From: Brachionus koreanus
Taxonomy: Eukaryota > Rotifera > Eurotatoria > Ploima > Brachionidae
Reading direction: 5' to 3'
NCBI GenBank assembly: GCA_016987375.1
Contig: PJRA01000288.1
Location: 200,554 to 252,247 of the forward strand
Length of the DNA: 51,694 nt
In this document: piece by piece, positions 33,701 to 42,832 of the stretch
How positions within the stretch are numbered: the first letter of the stretch is position 1
Layout: each line of letters starts with the position of its first letter
Position numbers and translations under genes: made by a program
Notes under the pieces: generated by a model
Seen by the model: the letters and a program-made list of their open reading frames with translations, nothing else
Told to the model about the DNA's origin: nothing
Database searches by the model: none

Positions 33701-34267
33701 TTATTTACTAATACTACTACTGCTATAAAAAAATAATTATTGTTGTTTGAAAATGCATTTGATCAAAGTAAAACTTGGAAAATTGACAATTTCTTTTTTA
33801 GCAAAAATTTCAAGCTTAATTCTTGAATTAAATTTTCGAGTCTTGACAAATTAAGAATGGTTTACATGCGAATATTTAAATATTTTAAAGAACAGATTAG
33901 GTCTCAAAATAAAAATCTAAAAAAGTTTTATTAAGCTTTTATGGCGCCTGAAGTTATGGCATCTGGTGGCTTTAAAGATCAAGGATACACTTATTCAGCT
34001 GATATTTGGAGTATTGGATGTGTTGTAATAGAGATGTTTACAGGAAAAAGACCGTGGCATCCTTTAAAAGACGAAGCCATACTTTTTAAGTTGCATTTGT
34101 CTTTTGATGGCGACAGAAAGCCTCCTTGTCCAGCATGCATTTCTGACGAAGCTGCACACTTTTTAAATTGTTGTCTGAATTTTAGACCGGAAAATCGAAA
34201 AAATGCCGATCAACTATTAGAGCATAGTTTTCTAAAAATTCTAGAAGAAGAATTTGAATATTCATGA
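21725..34267 (+). CDS. MAP3K4: MAP3K4/MEKK4-type MAP kinase kinase kinase
   Basis: Stress-activated MAP3K that phosphorylates MKKs upstream of p38/JNK. Exons are 21725-22415, 24749-26953, 30031-31296 and 33936-34267; all three junctions are phase 1 and agree, giving about 1497 aa (human MAP3K4 is about 1600). The long N-terminal region (exons 1-3) is the family-specific part, including YWKWFEQSL and SFHPSIDES. The Ser/Thr kinase domain covers about 1212-1490: GEGSFGKV (P-loop, about 1218), ALKI (lysine about 1239), the family-typical HENLVKVYG and LFIFMEFC, HRDIKGANIF (about 1333), LGDFGCSI (DFG about 1361), GTYAFMAPEV spanning the last intron, then YSADIWSIGCVVIEMFTGKRPWH. HRDIKGAN and GKRPWH are characteristic of the MEKK4/Ssk2 group. 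The third intron (2.6 kb) cuts the activation segment. Introns of 2.3, 3.1 and 2.6 kb are packed with transposon remnants. The start ATG is the first in the exon, in an A-rich context. Confidence 0.92.
23724..24118. mobile_element. palindromic MITE, family 1, copy a (with nested repeat)
   Basis: Starts GGCATTGTGAATTTTGGAAC and ends with the inverted GCTCCAAAATTCACAATGC; subterminal CAAAAAACAAAAA tracts pair as well. The core resembles other copies (GTTCTGCAAAATTTG, CAAATTTA.TTTTTGCA). At 23922-23988 it carries sequence found again at 51577-51641, so a second repeat has inserted or recombined here. No ORF. Confidence 0.65.
23922..23988 (-). repeat. dispersed repeat R2, copy 1
   Basis: GCTGTTGCTCAAAAAGGTAC followed by TTGAAAAGGAGATGAGCTC and ATCCACTAGGATAGA. 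It is the reverse complement of 51577-51641; a more diverged piece (TTTTTGAGCAACAG) lies at 39424-39475. Confidence 0.6.
24227..24516. mobile_element. palindromic MITE, family 1, copy b
   Basis: Begins GGCATTGTGAATTTTGTGAAC with CAAAAACAAAAATTTAAA, and ends AAATTTTTGTTCTAGAATTC then ACAATACC. More diverged than copy a. No coding capacity. Confidence 0.55.
27090..27415. mobile_element. palindromic MITE, family 3
   Basis: Left end GCATTGTGCAATTTCATACAA with AAATCTTATAACTCTTGTTC, mirrored by AACAAGAGTTATAAGATTTT, TTTGTATGAAATTTCACAATCC at the right. Nearly the whole element folds back on itself, including the CTGCAGATGAA / TTCATCTGCAG inner arms. Related in end sequence to family 1 but otherwise different. 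Confidence 0.65.
27918..28236. mobile_element. palindromic MITE, family 2, copy a
   Basis: Left end GGTTTTGTGAAGCCTAGTAC and AGAACAGAACAAAATGTTAAA, mirrored by TTTGTTCTATTTG and TTTTGTACCAAATTTCACAAAACC. Inner arms pair around AAAAATTCTTATAACTTTT. Half copies at 9613-9655 and 35706-35785 share these ends. Confidence 0.65.
28448..28500. repeat. dispersed repeat R3, copy 1
   Basis: TTGTTGAACCAAAGCCAAGTGTTGTGC matches TGTTGAATCATAGCCAAGTATTGTGC at 51266-51303. The flanks also share TTTTGAGCAT-like words, suggesting two members of one old element. Confidence 0.4.
29119..29306. mobile_element. foldback element with ~55-bp arms
   Basis: Arms GGCAAAAAGAAAATAATTTTAC...ATTTTTTGTG (29119-29174) and CACAAAAAATCT...ATTTTCATTTTGCC (about 29251-29306) are almost exact inverted repeats around a loop of about 75 bp. 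TCATG/CATGA flank both sides. MITE or foldback type; no ORF. Confidence 0.6.
29474..29762. mobile_element. palindromic MITE, family 1, copy c
   Basis: Begins GGCAATGTGAATTTTGGAAC with ACAAAAACAAAAATTTAAAT, and ends ATTTAAATTTTTGTTTTTG, TTCCAAAATTCACACTG. It contains the exact 16-bp palindrome TGTATCAGCTGATACA at 29656-29671. Confidence 0.7.
31517..31770. mobile_element. palindromic MITE, family 1, copy e (partial)
   Basis: AAATTTTGGAACAATAAACAAAT at the left and the exact palindrome TGTATCAGCTGATACA at 31633-31648, followed by the CTCTGCAGCAAAATTTTAATAATTTCTAATAC core also seen in copies a and d. The right inverted end is missing. Confidence 0.55.
31961..32814 (-). repeat. dispersed repeat R1, copy 1, split by a LINE insertion
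   Basis: 31961-32214 plus 32721-32814 together match the reverse complement of the uninterrupted copy at 50606-50929. Shared landmarks: GTTATAAACCTTAAAT, CTGTTAGGATCTGGTGGTT, GCGGTTATAACAC, TTTACACAGTGTTAAATACT, GCTAAACGC, then TATAAGTTGGCTAGAGTCGGTG. Total length about 335 bp. No ORF; class unknown. Confidence 0.75.
32215..32720 (-). mobile_element. 5'-truncated LINE with target-site duplication
   Basis: The minus strand encodes the C-terminus of a LINE polymerase: LTYGCEAIKLNQNHLKKIKT, then DGNLLKKMFGLFKRSRTTKL, ALNMEPMERILVKRKLSFIM, RLADNKFTKILENNILNETR and so on. One stop or frameshift separates this from a lysine-rich tail near 32253-32474. The 3' end carries AATAAAATAATAATAAA, a microsatellite-like tail. 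It is flanked by GTGTTAAATACTTT (32201-32214) and GTGGTTAAATACTTT (32721-32735), an apparent target-site duplication. The intact empty site exists at 50675-50690. Confidence 0.8.
32815..33290 (-). mobile_element. LTR retrotransposon pol fragment (protease end)
   Basis: The minus strand reads IEILGQLKLTRCIVSRKEII, VEILVIETVSNYDCLLARDLINSL, then EDELEEAKKTIRHLEDTVKELKEIL. The first two parts resemble the C-terminal half of retropepsin-type proteases in gypsy or BEL elements (the xILGRDLL-like motif, here LLARDLI). The third part is a coiled coil. The active-site DTG would lie upstream and is not found. Family call is by resemblance only. Confidence 0.4.
33360..33730 (+). mobile_element. LINE 3' fragment (plus strand)
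   Basis: Broken frames give LYISLVRPHL, LEIENLLNDPRLNAEKRKYI, RSHNRTIYQDLL and KVAIACNKLPTDIV, the usual order at the C-terminus of CR1/jockey-like polymerases. It ends in a short ACTACT(G) microsatellite at 33708-33723, like the element at 44606. Confidence 0.6.
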
Positions 34268-34572
34268 CTAAAAACGATCTACTATTTAATTTGTTTTTGT
34301 TCAAATTTAGACAAGTATATAAATTGTATTTATTTAATTTTTAATTAAACTAGATACAAAGAAAAAAAATAGTTAGACTCAGTTAAATTCATTAATTAAT
34401 TGAATAAAGAGGTAAATTTTTTTTTAAAATAAAATTTAAATTATTATTTTCTTGTTTTAATTTATTCAAATTTGATATTCAAAAAAAAAAAAAACAAATA
34501 GTCTTTTAAAGGGTTGAAATTTTTAGAATTTATAATTAAAATTTATCTATTTTATCTAATCTAGATAGATAT
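34268..34572. other. convergent intergenic region MAP3K4/SLC24
   Basis: About 300 bp between the MAP3K4 stop and the SLC24-type stop on the other strand. GAATAAAG near 34401 could serve MAP3K4 polyadenylation; AAATAAAT overlapping the SLC24 stop could serve the other gene. Confidence 0.45.
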
Positions 34573-37500
34573 TTATTTGCATACAGGAGGGTTGACATAT
34601 GAAAATAAATTGAATTCGACTGCAGCACAAAAAATCAAAAATGCTGCATACACACTCAAAAAAACATAGCCAGTTCTATGTTCTAAACGCCACTTTCCAA
34701 AATGAATAATCAACACCTTTTTTATTAATTAAAGAATAAATAGTTGGAATTTTATTTGAATTAAAAAAAATAGTTATTTACTGTTGATAGAATACAAGAA
34801 AAAAGTATGAATGAGTCGTATCCTAGGCCAGCCGAGTTAATAACCACATAGCCATTATTGAAAAATGATTTAATAAACCAAGGAAGCGCCAGGCCAATCA
34901 AAAGATCAAAAACATTTGAACCAATTATGTTAGACACTCCCATATCGACCATTCCTTGTTTAACAACCACAATGCTGGTGTACGCATCAGGTATACTGGT
35001 TCCAGCAGCTACTAAAGTAATGGCCATTAGAGCGTCAGGTATGCCCAATGTATAGCCAATAGTAACTATCATCCATACGATTAAATAGGATAAAGCGGCA
35101 AGCCAAACTACAGACAAAATAAATGTCAAGTAAAATTTTTGCTTGTATTTTTCGACTCGACAGTCCGGAATGGTGAAATGAAAAAGAATGCGAATGGGAA
35201 CAAATAGTGCGTCTATTGCCAAATTTTTAATGTTGTCATGTGCTCCAAGATATTTTGACAATAAAAGTTGATAATTTTCTATTTTAAAAGGATTCATTGA
35301 TAAGCTTAAATTTTAATTTTAGTTTTATTTTTAAAAAATCAGAAATTTCACGTTAAATTTAATTTCAACATAATTAAAAATAACTTTTGCGGGTTAAGAA
35401 AAAAAATGGCACAAAAGTTATGTTCAATTTTCTTTAAGAGTGGACAAGACCTTTCTCAGTTGCTTTCAAAATCTAGAATCTGACTGATCCAGCTTTAAAA
35501 TAGAAAAGATAAAAGTTTCAAGAGAAAAAAAGCAAGTGGTATGCATGCTAAAATAGCGACGAAACTAATGGTGGCCAAACTAATGGTGAGTCTATTTCAG
35601 TCATAAATCGGGTTATTGTAAGACTGAAAAATGGCTAGAAAGTTTAATTGCCACTATACCTTTATCGGAAAGATTTTAAAAAAGTAAAATTAATGATTGA
35701 TGATAACTTATGAGAGAAAAGTTATAAGAATTTTTAACATTTTGTTCTGTTCAATTGTACTAAATTTCACAAAACCCAATTGAAGATTTTTGCGAAATTT
35801 TGAAAGCTAAAGTTTTATTAGGCAAATCGAAAACAAAATTCGCGCTTGCCTGAGCAATATCGACCCAAAGGTTGTACAAGACCATGCCTAGAGTGCTCGC
35901 TGTAGACTCGATATCATGCGTTGTCATGGAGTTCAATATCCTATGTGATATTATTTTTTCAAAATAGGAGAGTTCAGTTATGATTTAAAAAAAATTTATA
36001 GCCTTAGTTAAATAAAAAATTTTTTTATAATAAAATTAATTTTGTACAATTTTTAGTTCTACACCCGTTATTTCAATGTTCTAAAATGAGAAAAAACCAT
36101 AACCAACAATTTTACCTGGAAAAATCAATTAGGTTTGATTTGGAAGTTTTTTTGTACCAAATTAACTAGAAAGAGAGAGAGAGAAAAAAATATTTTAATT
36201 AAAATTAAAAGAGGCTAGTATTACATACTTCATCAATAACTCTGCGAGCTGCCATTCGAAATCTTGTTTTGGGAGCAAAAAACTTTTTTTTTATCATCAC
36301 TTGCAGAACAGATGTGTCAAAATCAATCCTTTAGTTGAAAAAAAAAACTAAACAAAAAATCATCTAAATGATTTGTTTCATTTTTTACTGTCTAGTTCCT
36401 GAAGCAATCAAAGAATCAATATTTCTTAGATCGTATTCAAACGTGTTGTTTGATGTAAGTGAATTTTGATAGGAAAAATTTGCGCAGCCATTGTTCGCAA
36501 AAGCCGGTATATCATTCAAAGTCCCGCCCCAAGCATACATTTCCTCATCTTCATCATTAAATCTGCCTTTATAACATAAAATATAAAATAATATTTTTTT
36601 AAATTTATCCCAATATGATATAATATATATCCTTTAACTTATTTAGAAAAAGGACAAATATAAGATAAGTTTTCTATGAAAAAAAAACTTTTATTCAAGA
36701 GCAGATCCTGAAAAATCAAAAGTACGCAAGTTCCACTTATTCCAAATAATTTTGGTGTCCTAAAAGATATTATCATGTTAAATAAAAGCCTAGAGATTTG
36801 AGCCCATTTCACAAGACATTACCTTTCATTCATGCTCAATAAAGCTTATAAAGCATTTTATAACAGACCATCATGCTGTTGGTTATAGCTTGGAACAAAT
36901 AAAGGAATGAAAAAAATTAATAGAGATATTGCAATTGTGGGATTATAAAATTTTTTCAATATTTAATTAATGATAAATTGGTTCATGTGTATAAATAAAT
37001 GAAGCTATCAATTAGCTGCAAAACGTTTTTTCCTACCCAGCCACAAAATCTAATCGCAAAAATAATCGATGAAAATTATATTTTAGTATTAAAAATTTTT
37101 ATATTTTAACTAATTTACAGGATTATAATTACAGTATACTATCTGAAAGCAAATACATTAAAATTTGATTTAAGACAAAAATCAATAAAGGGAATATTTT
37201 TTTTTAAAATAAAAATAGATAAAATCAAATAGAAGTAGATAAAAGCTTTTAATAGAAGATATTTATTTTTTCAAACATAGATAATTAAATAAAATGCTTT
37301 GAAAAAACAAAGTAATTGATACTTAATTTCTTTGCCTTTTTAACCGCTGTCCTTTTTCATTATTGAATTTATCTGGCCTTGCTCAAGAGACTATAAATTC
37401 AGCAATGTTGGCATAAATTGGGTATTCGTCGTAAACAGAGTTTGTTCTGCGCTTACAATGAATTTCTTTTATGTCTTCAACATTATTATCAGTATTAAAT

Positions 37501-40500
37501 GATTATTAAGATTATTATTAAGGAAGCTTTAGACATTTTTTATTACAAGAAAGTTTAGTTCTGGTTATTTTTTCTTTGGAAGTATAACTCAAGAAATTAA
37601 ATATCGTACTAAGTTAAGAAGCGCCTTTGAACCTTAGTTTAATAGTAAATAAATTTTAATAGTTTAAAGTAGAAAATAATTTTTCAATTTTTAATTTCTT
37701 AATTTTTGGTGCTGCATCAAATGCAAAATTCAAAAAAACTATTTTTTGAAAAAATCATTTTTTTGAAAGTTAATAATATTATAGTATTGCCGAGATGTAC
37801 TTTGTTGCATGGTCTAAAGATGTGTCTTAACTTGTGATGCAGCATAATCGAAAGAAGAAATACGGTAACGGGTGATGCTTAAGTAAATGGACAAAAGTTA
37901 AGTTAGCTTGCCCGATCATGCAAATGATCAGGGGATCATAAATATATTTATTTATAAACTTCTAAAAATTAGCTATAATATTGCAAAAAAAATTTTTAAA
38001 ATGAGACTTTCTGTGTCTGAACNNNNNNNNNNNNNNNNNNNNNNNNNNNNNNNNNNNNNNNNNNNNNNNNNNNNNNNNNNNNNNNNNNNNNNNNNNNNNN
38101 NNNNNNNNNNNNNNNNNNNNNNNNNNNNNNNNNNNNNNNNNNNNNNNNNNNNNNNNNNNNNNNNNNNNNNNNNNNNNNNNNNNNNNNNNNNNNNNNNNNN
38201 NNNNNNNNNNNNNNNNNNNNNNNNNNNNNNNNNNNNNNNNNNNNNNNNNNNNNNNNNNNNNNNNNNNNNNNNNNNNNNNNNNNNNNNNNNNNNNNNNNNN
38301 NNNNNNNNNNNNNNNNNNNNNNNNNNNNNNNNNNNNNNNNNNNNNNNNNNNNNNNNNNNNNNNNNNNNNNNNNNNNNNNNNNNNNNNNNNNNNNNNNNNN
38401 NNNNNNNNNNNNNNNNNNNNNNNNNNNNNNNNNNNNNNNNNNNNNNNNNNNNNNNNNNNNNNNNNNNNNNNNNNNNNNNNNNNNNNNNNNNNNNNNNNNN
38501 NNNNNNNNNNNNNNNNNNNNNNNNNNNNNNNNNNNNNNNNNNNNNNNNNNNNNNNNNNNNNNNNNNNNNNNNNNNNNNNNNNNNNNNNNNNNNNNNNNNN
38601 NNNNNNNNNNNNNNNNNNNNNNNNNNNNNNNNNNNNNNNNNNNNNNNNNNNNNNNNNNNNNNNNNNNNNNNNNNNNNNNNNNNNNNNNNNNNNNNNNNNN
38701 NNNNNNNNNNNNNNNNNNNNNNNNNNNNNNNNNNNNNNNNNNNNNNNNNNNNNNNNNNNNNNNNNNNNNNNNNNNNNNNNNNNNNNNNNNNNNNNNAAAA
38801 TCATAATTCTATTGAAAAATAAATTCTTTACATCAGAATAAAAAAACAGAACTTAATATCATTTTTATTTTTTGAGATATTCGCTTTTAACTTTTGTCCA
38901 TTTACTTATGCATCACCCGTTAGTATATCAAGTATGTATAGCTTGATAAGTTACCCAATTAAGAAATTAATTTTATCAAAACTGGGAATTTTTTGAAGCT
39001 GAAGTGTCAACAAATTTGCGCTTTTATGATAAATATCAACTATAATAAAACAATAATCTACATTTAAATGAAAACATCTTTTGAACATTATTTTTATCTT
39101 GTAACAAAAATTATTTATCTACTATTTAATATATCTACTTTTTTAAATAAATTTATCTATTAATGAAAAACTATGGCAATCAATAAACATTTTTCTTTGT
39201 AGAGAGACTTAATATAATATTTTTTTTAATAGTTATCCTCAAGTTATCAATTTTAGAATTTCAAAATAGGCCTATTACTGGTTTTAAGTAGATTTAAATT
39301 CAAAGAATATAGTTAGAAATTCAATTAAATAATATTTGTTTTTTAAGATCAAATACACTTAATATGCAATTAAGCGAACATTAATGATTAATGGGAGATG
39401 GGGGCACTCATTTCATTTTTCAGTAGCTTTTTGAGCAACAGTTCTGATCCGACACAGAGGTTACTCGATGGATTAATACTTAGCAGCTGATTAATTGTTA
39501 GTTAAATTTATACATACAATATCCAGATTGTGATCGCGATAGAGCTTTGTCTCCAAAAGCATAATTTTTGTAATGGGGGGCCTGATTTGTTTCATTCAGC
39601 ACGCCATTTGCCTCTTCTCGAAACAGTCTAAATTTTTCATAGGCCCAATTTTTAGCTCGATCATTATTCCTTTAAAAAGCTTAAAATTATTCTCTAATAT
39701 TCTAATATTGTTTAAAACTAAAAAAGAATTACATCATAAAAAAGCAATATAGTGCGTAGAATATTAGAAGACACATTGATTCGTACCAGTAGACTCTATC
39801 GTCATGAATCAATAAAAAAACCAGTAGAATTGAAATTGTGTAGAAAAATGAGTCTCTTATGAAAGGCCAAGTTGACAATTGAGCACTCTATGAAGAAATA
39901 AAAAAAAACAGAAAAAAAATCAAGTCGTAAATTTACTCCAGAGACAAAAAGTCCGCATATTCCAACAATAAAAAGAATGTTAAATATGGCTGAGCCAACC
40001 GAAGAGCCAATACCTGCTACTGAATCACTTGCGAATGCACTAACAAGTGTGATAAATACCTCTGGTGTGCTACTTCCAATCGCCATAAATGTGGCACCTA
40101 GTACATCTTGATCTAGATTTAGTCTTTTTCCAATAAGTTCAATTGAATTCATAAAATACTCATTGCATACAATTAAAATTGATTTAAGCAAGTAAATGGC
40201 AAATAGTATGTGAAATATGAGTGCACCTCTTTGTCTTGCCTTTTGACTGAAAAGATCTTTGGGAAACTCGTTTATGCTTGACAACACACAATATTCACCA
40301 GAATTCACATCGCCTATATCCTCATTATTTGTTGCTGTAAAATTTTTTTCATCTTTTTAAAATTTGTCAGAATTAAGATTTATTATTTTTGTGAAAAAAA
40401 AAATTTATTAATAAAAAAAATCGAATTATTCTCTTATTAGTCTTATTGATTTCATTATGAGCCAAAAATTATTGTCAATAAATCATGTTGAGTCATAAAA

Positions 40501-41325
40501 TTTTGCAAGGAAAAAAATTTTTTTAAAGACTGGATATTTTGATTTTAGCAACTTTATGATTCTAAAACTTTAAGTCATTGTTTATTTTGATTCTAAAAAA
40601 TTTTATTAGAAAATAAATTTTATAGAATCAAAATTTTGAAATTTTGCTACTTTTACGTAATTATTGGAAAAAGGTTTATCATCAACATTAGTAACTTGTA
40701 AAATATCACAATTGACGATATATCGTCACCTTAATTTGGTTAACAAGGCTAATATAATGGTTTTAATAGAAGAGATGGCATGGTTTGAAATTCTTTCTAA
40801 TCCAGCAAATAGCCAAAATATCTCTGCAATTAATTAACATTATTTTTGTACAAAGCCTCACATTACTTAAATAAAAATCAAGTTGAAAAGGCATGTCGTG
40901 AATTTTTTTGACTTCAAAAGCCGTGAATGGTACAGGAGCTAAGAATCCCAAATCTAATGGTTTTAGATTAATATTAATACTTAGAAATTCATTTATTTTT
41001 TTATTGAAAAATTAAAAAAGCCATAAAATTTTTTGACTCACTAATATTTATTGATATTTTTATTGTAAAAAAAAAAAATAAAAATTTTTTGAAATATCTA
41101 ACTTGAATACTTTGTTGTTAAATTTTTTTTTTTAATTTTTTAAAAAAATTTTCTAATTAATTCAGTAAAATGAAGAGACTTGGACACCACCTTGAAATAT
41201 AACGATACCTTTATACAGTCTAAGACAAATAAATACATACTTGGTTTGCTTAAATTTACGTCAGATAAAGTTGAATCGACAATTAAAACTAAAATAAATA
41301 GACAAATTGAATTTGTTATCTTCAT
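34573..41325 (-). CDS. SLC24 (NCKX) K+-dependent Na+/Ca2+ exchanger
   Basis: Plasma-membrane antiporter exchanging Na+ for Ca2+ plus K+. Ten exons with agreeing phases: 41325-41241, 40938-40867, 40334-39937, 39887-39733, 39669-39518, 36566-36389, 36328-36229, 36165-36116, 35304-34782, 34716-34573; 618 aa (vertebrate NCKX 500-1100, NCKX4 about 620). Exon 1 encodes a signal peptide (MKITNSICLFILVLIVDSTL). Exon 3 starts the first transport half: FPKDLFSQKARQRGALIFH, then the alpha-1 repeat with GATFMAIGSSTPEV. Exon 4 has RDSFFYTISILL. A long acidic cytoplasmic loop lies in exons 5-8. Exon 9 has the alpha-2 repeat GIPDALMAITLVAAGTSIPD and NIIGSNVFDLLIGL. Exon 10 ends with KWRLEHRTGYVF, AAVEFNLFSYVNPP. 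The acidic residues in GSSTPE and GTSIPD, needed for cation binding in the family, are present. Exons 1 and 2 are supported by phase and signal peptide only. Which SLC24 subtype is undecided. Confidence 0.88.
35535..35960 (+). mobile_element. transposon debris in SLC24 intron (MITE family 2 half and possible transposase piece)
   Basis: 35706-35785 matches one end of MITE family 2 (AAAGTTATAAGAATTTTTAAC, TTTTGTTCTGTTC, TTTCACAAAACCCAA). Just after, 35822-35940 reads QIENKIRACLSNIDPKVVQ and SARCRLDIMRCHGVQ on the plus strand, which resembles the C-terminal end of a DDE-type transposase by general pattern only. Confidence 0.35.
36116..36165 (-). other. 50-nt micro-exon of the SLC24-type gene
   Basis: Bounded by a long CT-rich tract and CTAG at the acceptor and by CAG|GTAAAA at the donor. 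The 50 nt (16 codons plus 2) repair the otherwise incompatible phases of the flanking exons and encode LIWYKKTSKSNLIDFS. It lies in the variable cytoplasmic loop. Confidence 0.7.
37868..38919 (+). mobile_element. Tc1/mariner-type transposon with TA flanks, interior unsequenced
   Basis: Terminal inverted repeats ACGGGTGATGCTTAAGTAAA then TGGACAAAAGTTAA at the left (37868-37902), and the inverted TTAACTTTTGTCCATTTACTTATGCATCACCCGT at the right. TA lies directly outside both ends (37866-37867 and 38920-38921), as expected for this superfamily. An ATG at 38001 (MRLSVSE) opens a frame running into the gap; a stop in the same frame lies at 38820. If the 774 N are sized correctly, the frame would be about 273 codons, short of a usual 340-aa transposase. 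Confidence 0.7.
38023..38796. other. assembly gap (774 N)
   Basis: A run of undetermined bases inside the transposon. Open frames across it have no meaning. Confidence 0.99.
39424..39475 (+). repeat. dispersed repeat R2, copy 3 (diverged)
   Basis: TTTTTGAGCAACAGTTCTGATCC and GACACAGAGGTTACT match 51626-51662. Located just outside SLC24 exon 5. Confidence 0.55.
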
Positions 41326-42735
41326 TTTTGTTTGTTTTTGGGTTAGATTTGGCAACACAAAAAAATTGCTGATTTATTTCATTTTAGTTTGTCAAATATA
41401 AAATATCAGATTTGGTAATTGGCACACTGTGAATGCTGATTTAAAAAAAAATCTAAAACTGAAATAAAAAATGAACAATTACTCATATTTTTTAATTAAT
41501 TAATTTTGCATTCCTAATTAATTATTAACAAGCAAACAGAAAACAAAACAAAAATCGACAACAACAAAAACTCATTCTCTTTTTTCTCATTTGAAAACAT
41601 GTTTCGTTCTCGTCAAAATTGATAAACTGCTCCGATCGATATTTTTCTAATTATAACAAAAAAATAAAAAATAAAAAAGCTTAACTATTCTTCCGTCTTT
41701 AAGCTTGGAGCCAACTTTATTATGAATGCCGTCACAATAATCTTAAGTTACACAATTTATCCAAATGTATGTTGAGCTAATTAGGCGTTGATTAAGACTA
41801 TCTTGAAAATAAGCAGTGGATGATTTCGATTTCATGCCAGAAATAGTCGTAAAATGAGCCGTAATAAAAGCAATATCGATTTTTTTAAGATGCACTTTGT
41901 TTGCCATTCAAATTAAGGGAATAAAATAGTTCGAATTAATTTGTTTAATTTGTTTTTTTTTCTTTATTTTTCTCAATTCTATTGCATACAAGCAAACTTG
42001 ATTTGACAATATTGACTCAAGAGACAAACTCATTAAAGAATAAGTAGAATTTTTATTTTCCATTTTTTTTTTCAGAAATTAATTGATTTTTATCCGATCA
42101 AAAATTGAGAAAATTTTATTTGACATCATTTAATTATTTATTTAAAAAAAATTAAAATACTAATAAAAATTTAAAACTAAACTAATCTTTAATAATTTTT
42201 TGCAATTTGATTTAAATAAAAAAATTTTAAAAAATAGTATTTGTTAATTTTAAAATATCTCAAAAGCCAACTTGCTGTAAAAACAAGGTAATAACTGTGA
42301 AATTAAAATACGAGTAATTTTTCGAAAAGAAAATATTAAAAATAAGACATAAAATTGATTTTTTGTTTAAATTTTTTTTGTTGGCAGAACTCTTTTTATA
42401 TTTTCAATAATGTTGGGAATTTTTCACAACGAGTCGACTTAAAAAAAATTAAGTTGTTTAATTGTTTTGGGCCTAATTTTAGACTTTTAGTATCGATAAT
42501 AAATAAAAAAAAATTTGACGAAATACAATTTTTTTTTATAATCAATTATTTCGATCAGAAATCGAACCAGGACAGTTTGATTAGAAGAAAAATTAATCCA
42601 CGTCATAACCAACTCGTCTACTATATAATTTTTTTTGTCATTTTTTGAAAATGTCTGTGAATTCAAATAATAAATATTAATTTCTTGAAATATGTATAGA
42701 GAATGCTAGAAATAATTTTATTTAAATGATAACAA
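41326..42735. other. intergenic upstream of the SLC24-type gene
   Basis: Mostly AT-rich. It includes a small minus-strand ORF (41907-41743, 54 codons) in a stretch less AT-rich than its flanks, and a copy (42317-42390) of the TTTTCGAAAAGAAA repeat with TTTGTTGGCAGAA. Confidence 0.4.
41743..41907 (-). CDS. small ORF of unknown significance
   Basis: 54 codons from ATG 41907 (MANKVHLKKIDIAFITAHFT..., ending TYIWINCVT). It lies upstream of and in the same direction as the SLC24-type gene, where it could be a 5' untranslated exon or an exon of another gene. No family resemblance seen; it may be chance. Confidence 0.15.
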   Translation of the reverse strand: MANKVHLKKIDIAFITAHFTTISGMKSKSSTAYFQDSLNQRLISSTYIWINCVT

Positions 42736-42752
42736 GCAACAATAAAATTTTA

Positions 42753-42832
42753 GAGTCTACTCGAGTCGACTGAAGTCGAATTAAAAAAAAAACAGTCGAC
42801 TCGAGTCGACTAAAAAAAAATCCTAGTCGACA
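42753..42832. repeat. GTCGAC-rich palindromic array
   Basis: Repeated GAGTCGAC/GTCGACTC words separated by A-runs, including the exact 18-bp palindrome AGTCGACTCGAGTCGACT at 42794-42811. Very unlike the AT-rich background. Confidence 0.7.

Larger units (their letters stand above)
31297..33935 (+). other. MAP3K4 intron 3, a transposon nest
   Basis: Phase-1 intron (G|GTAAGT ... TTATTAAG|CT) inside the kinase activation segment. In order it holds a partial family-1 MITE (31517-31770), a dispersed repeat (31961-32214 and 32721-32814) interrupted by a LINE tail (32215-32720), an LTR-element fragment (about 32815-33290) and a LINE fragment (33360-33730). Confidence 0.75.
36567..39517 (-). other. 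large SLC24-type intron containing a Tc1/mariner-type element and a gap
   Basis: Intron between exons 5 and 6 (GTATGT ... AAAG). Apart from the transposon at 37868-38919 and repeat R2 copy 3 near 39424-39475, I see only AT-rich sequence. Confidence 0.6.

Noticed and set aside
37908..38822. Long open frames on both strands across 37.9-38.8 kb
   Set aside because: They consist of undetermined bases; only the transposon ends around the gap are informative.
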